Source: Chloroflexota bacterium (GTDB lineage Bacteria > Chloroflexota > Dehalococcoidia > Lucifugimonadales > GCA-2719675). Taken from it: 64,000 nucleotides of DNA. Positions 59,031-64,000 of this stretch are shown here, one piece after another. Position numbers and translations under genes: made by a program. The notes below the pieces were generated by a model. It worked only from the letters and a program-made list of their open reading frames with translations, ran no database searches and was not told where the DNA came from. Numbering within the stretch: the stretch's first letter is position 1; every line of letters starts with the position of its first letter. The stretch spans positions 229,497 to 293,496 of the forward strand of contig PBID01000003.1 of NCBI GenBank assembly GCA_002719675.1, read 5' to 3'.

Positions 59031-59984
59031 TTATCTAAGTATTTGTTTATTTAAAATATTTTTTGTTTTTTGAATATCCAATTGGATTTGATATTTTAGA
59101 GTTTCAATATTTTCAAATTTGATTTCATTTCTTAATTTTTCTATAAATTCTATAGTAATGTTTTGTGAATAAATACTTTTTTCAAAATCTATTATATATG
59201 TTTCAATTGAATATTTTTGTTCTTTGAAGGTAGGTGCTATTCCAATTGTAGTGGCAGAAAAGTATATTTTTTTGTTGATTGTTGTAAATGTTGCATATAT
59301 TCCATTACTAGGTTTAATAATGTTGGGTTCTATTTCAATATTTGCTGTTGGATAACCTAATTTTTTACCTCTTGAAAATCCTTTGATAACTTTCCCGGAA
59401 ATTTCGAAATTTCTACCCAATGATTTTGAAACATTATTAACTTCTCCGTTTAAAATCATTTTTTTAATCATAGATGTACTCACTATGGTATCTTTTTGTT
59501 TATAAGGAGGCACATTAGCTGTCAAAAAATTATATTTTGAACCGATGTTGACAATTTCATTTTTTGTGCCTTGTCGATCTTTGCCCATTGCGAAGTCATG
59601 TCCTAAGACTATGGTATGGATATTTATTTTCCTTTTTAGAATTTCAATGAATTCTACAGCAGTTAAACTAGCAATAGAGTTATTAAATGTAATTGGAATT
59701 ACAGAGTTTACATTCAAATCTTTTATCAATTGAATTTTTTTTTCTGCATTATAAAGATAACTTGGTAAAAAATTTGAAGTTAATATAGTGTTGGGGTGAT
59801 TGATGAAAGTTATTACCGTAGAATGCTTAGTAGTTTTAGAGGCAATATCATTTAATTTTTTGAATAAATGTTGGTGACCTTTGTGTACTCCATCAAACAC
59901 ACCAATTGTAAGTATAGTTTCTTGGTTATTAGTAAATTTTGATATTTGTTTTTCTAATTCTAGTGAAGAATATTTTGAAGTCAT
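59031..59984 (-). CDS. ribF: Bifunctional riboflavin kinase/FAD synthetase
   Basis: LTIGVFDGVHKGHQHLFKKL...VLGHDFAMGKDRQGT...GRGKKLGYPTANIE-like motif. Confidence 0.95.
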   Translation of the reverse strand: MTSKYSSLELEKQISKFTNNQETILTIGVFDGVHKGHQHLFKKLNDIASKTTKHSTVITFINHPNTILTSNFLPSYLYNAEKKIQLIKDLNVNSVIPITFNNSIASLTAVEFIEILKRKINIHTIVLGHDFAMGKDRQGTKNEIVNIGSKYNFLTANVPPYKQKDTIVSTSMIKKMILNGEVNNVSKSLGRNFEISGKVIKGFSRGKKLGYPTANIEIEPNIIKPSNGIYATFTTINKKIYFSATTIGIAPTFKEQKYSIETYIIDFEKSIYSQNITIEFIEKLRNEIKFENIETLKYQIQLDIQKTKNILNKQILR

Positions 59985-60151
59985 TTTATTGGAGGATTTG
60001 TTGGTTTTTAATAGTTAAGAAAACACCAAATAGCTATTTCTTTACAGTTTAACAGAATTTATAAGTGACAGTGAATTTTAATTATTTATTACAAAAATAT
60101 TTAACAAATGTATTTAACGAATGTATACTTGTAACCCAAAGGACTTTTGAT

Positions 60152-61015
60152 ATGCTAAATTTAAAGCAAATAGATTTTTATAATTTAAATGGATATTTGA
60201 GTATTGATAATGTTTATAGTGATTCTCAGATTAAGTTACTTTCTGATATCACAAATGAATTTGTTGAGAAATCTCGTTTAGTTACTGAAGAAAATGATAT
60301 GTTTTCATTTGAATCTGATCATTCAGCAAATAATCCTAGGTTAACCAGGATAAAATCTCCACACAAACTCCATACCATATATGAGCAGACTATGAGAGAT
60401 GAAAAAATGTTGGATATTTTGGAACAGTTAATTGGGAAAAACATTAGGCTACAGGGCAGCAAGCTTAATATGAAAATGCCTGGAGGTGGCAGGCAGGTAG
60501 AATGGCATACAGATTGGGGTCATTATCCTCACACTAATGACGATTTATTAGCAGTTGGAGTTCCTTTAGATGATTCAACTGAAGAAAATGGTTGCTTAAT
60601 GGTTATTCCCGGTTCTCACAAGTGGACTGCTACTAACCACCACGAAGATGGTTTTTTTGTTGGAGCTGTTGATATAGATAGTTTTGATATCAAAAAAGCT
60701 GCACATGTCACTTCAAATGTAGGAGGGGTTTCCATTCATCATGTAAGAACATTACATGGATCAGCTCCTAATATGTCAGATAAACCTAGAAGGCTCTTAC
60801 TATTAGAATTTTGCGCAGCTGATGCATTTCCATTAAAAGGTTTAAGTACTTCTTGGGATGAATGGAATAAACAAATGGTTAGAGGGGAACCAACTATCCA
60901 GCCAAGATTAGAAAAAGTTCCCGTGTTTTTCCCGCAACCTTTAAGAGTTGAACACGGAAGTATATTTGGAGTTCAGTCAAATTTGAAGAAATCACACTTT
61001 TCTAAATCCAAGTAG
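60152..61015 (+). CDS. Phytanoyl-CoA dioxygenase (PhyH) family protein (start corrected from 60065)
   Basis: IDFYNLNGYLSIDNVYSDSQIKLL...VEWHTDWGHYPHTNDDLLAVGVPLDDSTEENGCLMVIPGSHKW...HHVRTLHGSAPN. Confidence 0.88.
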   Translation: MLNLKQIDFYNLNGYLSIDNVYSDSQIKLLSDITNEFVEKSRLVTEENDMFSFESDHSANNPRLTRIKSPHKLHTIYEQTMRDEKMLDILEQLIGKNIRLQGSKLNMKMPGGGRQVEWHTDWGHYPHTNDDLLAVGVPLDDSTEENGCLMVIPGSHKWTATNHHEDGFFVGAVDIDSFDIKKAAHVTSNVGGVSIHHVRTLHGSAPNMSDKPRRLLLLEFCAADAFPLKGLSTSWDEWNKQMVRGEPTIQPRLEKVPVFFPQPLRVEHGSIFGVQSNLKKSHFSKSK

Positions 61016-61127
61016 CATACTTATCAGTTGAATTGATATTGATTGTATGTTTGTTTTCAAGAATATTATAATGGTAATAATTTAAATTAATATATTTTTA
61101 GAGTATTGATTGTTCTTGGAGCTTTGG

Positions 61128-62024
61128 ATGAGTAAAAAAATTGTTGTGAAAACACCAGCAACTTCAGCAAATTTAGGTTCAGGATTTGATTGTTTGGCCA
61201 TTGCATTGGATATTTTCAACACTGTTTCAGTTGAAATTGGAAATAAAAGTATTCGAGTGGTAGGCGAAGGTGAAAATGAATTACCCGTTGATGAAAACAA
61301 TTTAATTTATAAGATGATTAAATTAATAATGGATCAGCAGGGCTATAATGTTCCAGAATTAAATATTACATGTGATAATAATATTCCTATTTCTAGAGGC
61401 TTGGGAAGCAGTGCCGCTGCTATTGTAACTGGATTATTAATTGGGAATGAATTAAGTGGAAATCAACTTAGTACAAAAGATTTATTTGTTTTGGGATCAG
61501 AAATAGAAGGTCATTCTGATAATGTTGCAGCAGCTTTATTTGGAGGATGTCAAATAGTTGTGCAAGATAAAAACATTAATTCGAATGTTTCGATTCCAAA
61601 AAATCTGAACGTAGTTTTGTATATTCCTAAAGAATCTGTTTCAACTGATCAAGCTAGATCAGTGTTACCGAGTTCAATTGCATATTCTGATGCAACACAT
61701 AATCTTGGAAGAGTTGCTTTGTTAATAAATTCTCTAAATTCAGGTAATTTAAATTATTTAAAAATTTCAACAGAGGATAAGCTACATCAGCAATATAGAC
61801 AGAGTATTTTGCCTTTTATGCGAGTTATTATTAATTCTGCAATTAGTGCTGGTGCATATGGTGCATTTTTGTCAGGATCTGGTTCAACTATTTTAGCATT
61901 GTCCGCTGGAAAAGAAATGACTATAGCTTATGAAATGATGGATGCGGCTTCTAAAGCTGGTGTTGAAGGAGAAACATTAATTACTAAGCCGTCTTTTCAT
62001 GGTGCCGAAATTAACATATTATAA
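61128..62024 (+). CDS. thrB: Homoserine kinase (start ATG 61128 with upstream GGAG)
   Basis: KTPATSANLGSGFDCLAIALDIFN...IPISRGLGSSAAAIVTGLLIGNEL GHMP signature. Confidence 0.95.
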   Translation: MSKKIVVKTPATSANLGSGFDCLAIALDIFNTVSVEIGNKSIRVVGEGENELPVDENNLIYKMIKLIMDQQGYNVPELNITCDNNIPISRGLGSSAAAIVTGLLIGNELSGNQLSTKDLFVLGSEIEGHSDNVAAALFGGCQIVVQDKNINSNVSIPKNLNVVLYIPKESVSTDQARSVLPSSIAYSDATHNLGRVALLINSLNSGNLNYLKISTEDKLHQQYRQSILPFMRVIINSAISAGAYGAFLSGSGSTILALSAGKEMTIAYEMMDAASKAGVEGETLITKPSFHGAEINIL

Positions 62025-62044
62025 ATTTTTTTAGAGGTAGTTTT

Positions 62045-63271
62045 GTGTCTTTAATTGTTCAAAAATATGGTGGAAGTTCTTTGAAAACACCTAATGATAT
62101 TCAAAGAGTTGCCAATAGAATTTTAAAGAAAAAAAATGAAGGAAATGATCTAGTTGTCACAGTTTCAGCTATGGGTGACACTACAGATGATTTGTTGGAT
62201 TTAGCAAATAAAATTTCTCAACAGCCGAATCTTAGAGATTTAGATGTTTTGTTGTCTACAGGGGAATTGGTGAGTTGCTCTTTGCTATCGATAGCACTGA
62301 ATAATTTAGGTGTAGATGCTATTAGTTTGAGTGGTTTTCAGGCTGGAGTTATGACAGATGATACTCACGGAAGAGCACGAATTACCAATGTAGTATCTGA
62401 TAGGATTGAAAAAGAGATACACAAAGGCAGGGTAGTTGTAATAGCAGGATTTCAAGGTATCACTGAAAATTTTGATATTACAACTTTAGGTAGGCAGTCA
62501 TCTGATATCACAGCAGTTGCTATGGCAGCAAGTCTGAGAGCATCAGTTTGTGAAATTTATTCAGATGTTGATGGGATTTACACAGCTGATCCTAGACTTG
62601 TTTCTAGTGCTGTAAAATTGGATAATATAGGATACGATGAAATGCTTGAGTTGGCTAGCTATGGTGCAAAAATGGCTCCTAGATCTATAGAAATGGGAAT
62701 GAATCATGAGGTCAGCATAGTTGTTGCTTCTACATTTAATGAAAATAAAGGAACTTTGATAACAAAGGAATCTGAATTGGAAAATAATATAGGTGAAATT
62801 CAAAATAAAGTACGAGGAATTGCCTCTGATACTAACGTAGCCAAAGTTTCTGTTTTAGGTTTGCAACCTGGATTTACCACGTCAGCTGAACTTTTTGAGA
62901 AATTGGCAAATGCTGATATTAGTGTTGATGTTATTGTTCAAAATATTGGAAGTGCCGGCAAGTCAGATATAACTTTTACTGTGAAAAGGACAGATCTTTA
63001 CAAATCTTTGGATATTGTTAATCAACTTAAAGAAAGTATTGGTGCTGATAAAGTGCTTAGCTCTAGCAATGTGGCAAAAGTTACCATAGTTGGATCTGGA
63101 ATGCAGGATGCTCCAGGGTATGCTGCAAAAATGTTTAGAGCAATTTCTGATCAAGGAATTAATATTGAAACAATTACCACTTCTGAGATCAGGATTACCT
63201 GTATTATAGATGAAGCTAGATTAAAAGATGCTGTTCAATCTTTACATTCTGCATTTGAGTTAGAAAAATAG
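62045..63271 (+). CDS. lysC: Aspartate kinase
   Basis: IVQKYGGSSLKTPNDIQRVANRI...TLGRQSSDITAVAMAASL; C-terminal ACT domains. Confidence 0.97.
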   Translation: MSLIVQKYGGSSLKTPNDIQRVANRILKKKNEGNDLVVTVSAMGDTTDDLLDLANKISQQPNLRDLDVLLSTGELVSCSLLSIALNNLGVDAISLSGFQAGVMTDDTHGRARITNVVSDRIEKEIHKGRVVVIAGFQGITENFDITTLGRQSSDITAVAMAASLRASVCEIYSDVDGIYTADPRLVSSAVKLDNIGYDEMLELASYGAKMAPRSIEMGMNHEVSIVVASTFNENKGTLITKESELENNIGEIQNKVRGIASDTNVAKVSVLGLQPGFTTSAELFEKLANADISVDVIVQNIGSAGKSDITFTVKRTDLYKSLDIVNQLKESIGADKVLSSSNVAKVTIVGSGMQDAPGYAAKMFRAISDQGINIETITTSEIRITCIIDEARLKDAVQSLHSAFELEK

Positions 63272-63274
63272 TTT

Positions 63275-63985
63275 TCAGGGTATTTGTAATAGTCCAGAAC
63301 CTTTTCCTATAATCCAATAATGTATTAAGTATGCTCCAGCAAAGATCATTCCTAATTTGCCAATAATTTCTATGTATTTCATGAATTTATTGATTGAAGT
63401 AGAAATGGCTTTTTTAAAAAATATTGTTCCTAAGCTAGTTAGGATTAATACTACTCCCATCCCCATTCCGTAAAAAATGCATCCAATAACTGTTTCTATT
63501 ATTTTTCCTGAACTTAAAGATGTACCAGCTATTAACCCTACAGCAACTAAAAATAACGGTAGAGCACAGCTTAAAGATGCAATTCCATATCCAATGCCAA
63601 ATATGTACATATTCCATATACCTTGTGTATTTCCAAAATTGACTTTGCTTGCACCTTGAATTGAGATATTAGAATTTGTGAGGAGTAACCAAATTCCAAC
63701 TCCACTGATTAATAACCCAGTCATCAGGCCAAAAATTGGCAAGAATTTTCCGATGAAATATCCACCCGTAATCAATATTATTCCAACTAGTGAAAAAAGA
63801 GTTATAAATCCAAGAGTAGACAATAATCCAAAAGATATCCCATGGAATATCAAAGAAATCAAATTTTTACCAGATTGATATGTACCTAATTGGAAACCTA
63901 TATACGCTGGCAACATAGCTGCTCCACAAGGGTTAAAAGCAGCAGCTATTCCTGCGAAAAATGCAAATATTATGGGGATATCCAT
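63275..63985 (-). CDS. CcdA/DsbD-type cytochrome c biogenesis membrane protein
   Basis: FFAGIAAAFNPCGAAMLPAYIGFQLG...GIASLSCALPLFL conserved Cys pair in TM helices. Confidence 0.88.
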   Translation of the reverse strand: MDIPIIFAFFAGIAAAFNPCGAAMLPAYIGFQLGTYQSGKNLISLIFHGISFGLLSTLGFITLFSLVGIILITGGYFIGKFLPIFGLMTGLLISGVGIWLLLTNSNISIQGASKVNFGNTQGIWNMYIFGIGYGIASLSCALPLFLVAVGLIAGTSLSSGKIIETVIGCIFYGMGMGVVLILTSLGTIFFKKAISTSINKFMKYIEIIGKLGMIFAGAYLIHYWIIGKGSGLLQIP

Positions 63986-64000
63986 TTTTTTAAACCTATT

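Noticed and set aside
1-64000. tRNA, rRNA, transposase, integrase, phage or defence genes
   Set aside because: Intergenic spaces were read and none contains a recognisable tRNA cloverleaf or mobile-element gene; all sizeable ORFs are housekeeping, metabolic or transport proteins.

Overview
This is an AT-rich, gene-dense bacterial chromosomal window made up almost entirely of housekeeping and metabolic genes. Gene content and protein style resemble a streamlined marine Chloroflexota/SAR202-like bacterium, but that is an inference and no taxonomic marker was tested. About 65 protein-coding genes are supported. They include replication/repair genes (dnaN, gyrB, ligA, recF), a fatty-acid gene run (two MaoC-type dehydratases, plsX, fabG), pdxST, tmk, glyA/folE, lysS, greA, coaD, rsmD, queA, fmt, tyrS, ribF, thrB and lysC. 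They also include an ino1 + PimA-like glycosyltransferase pair, F420-related enzymes and two PhyH dioxygenases. I saw no rRNA, tRNA, CRISPR array, transposon or prophage. Four observations stand out. (1) A hidden SelW/Rdx-family selenoprotein gene on the minus strand (about 4301-4564) has an in-frame TGA at the second position of a C-x-x-U redox motif and a SECIS-like hairpin directly 3' of the TGA; the ORF track shows only its truncated C-terminal part. (2) recF appears to start at a non-canonical ATA codon, preceded by a strong Shine-Dalgarno, because the conserved N-terminus lies upstream of the ORF-track start. (3) An unannotated 30-aa zinc-finger microprotein lies at 22247-22339. (4) Several perfect inverted repeats sit in promoter regions (gap, glyA/folE, rsmD). 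No clearly novel multi-gene system was found.
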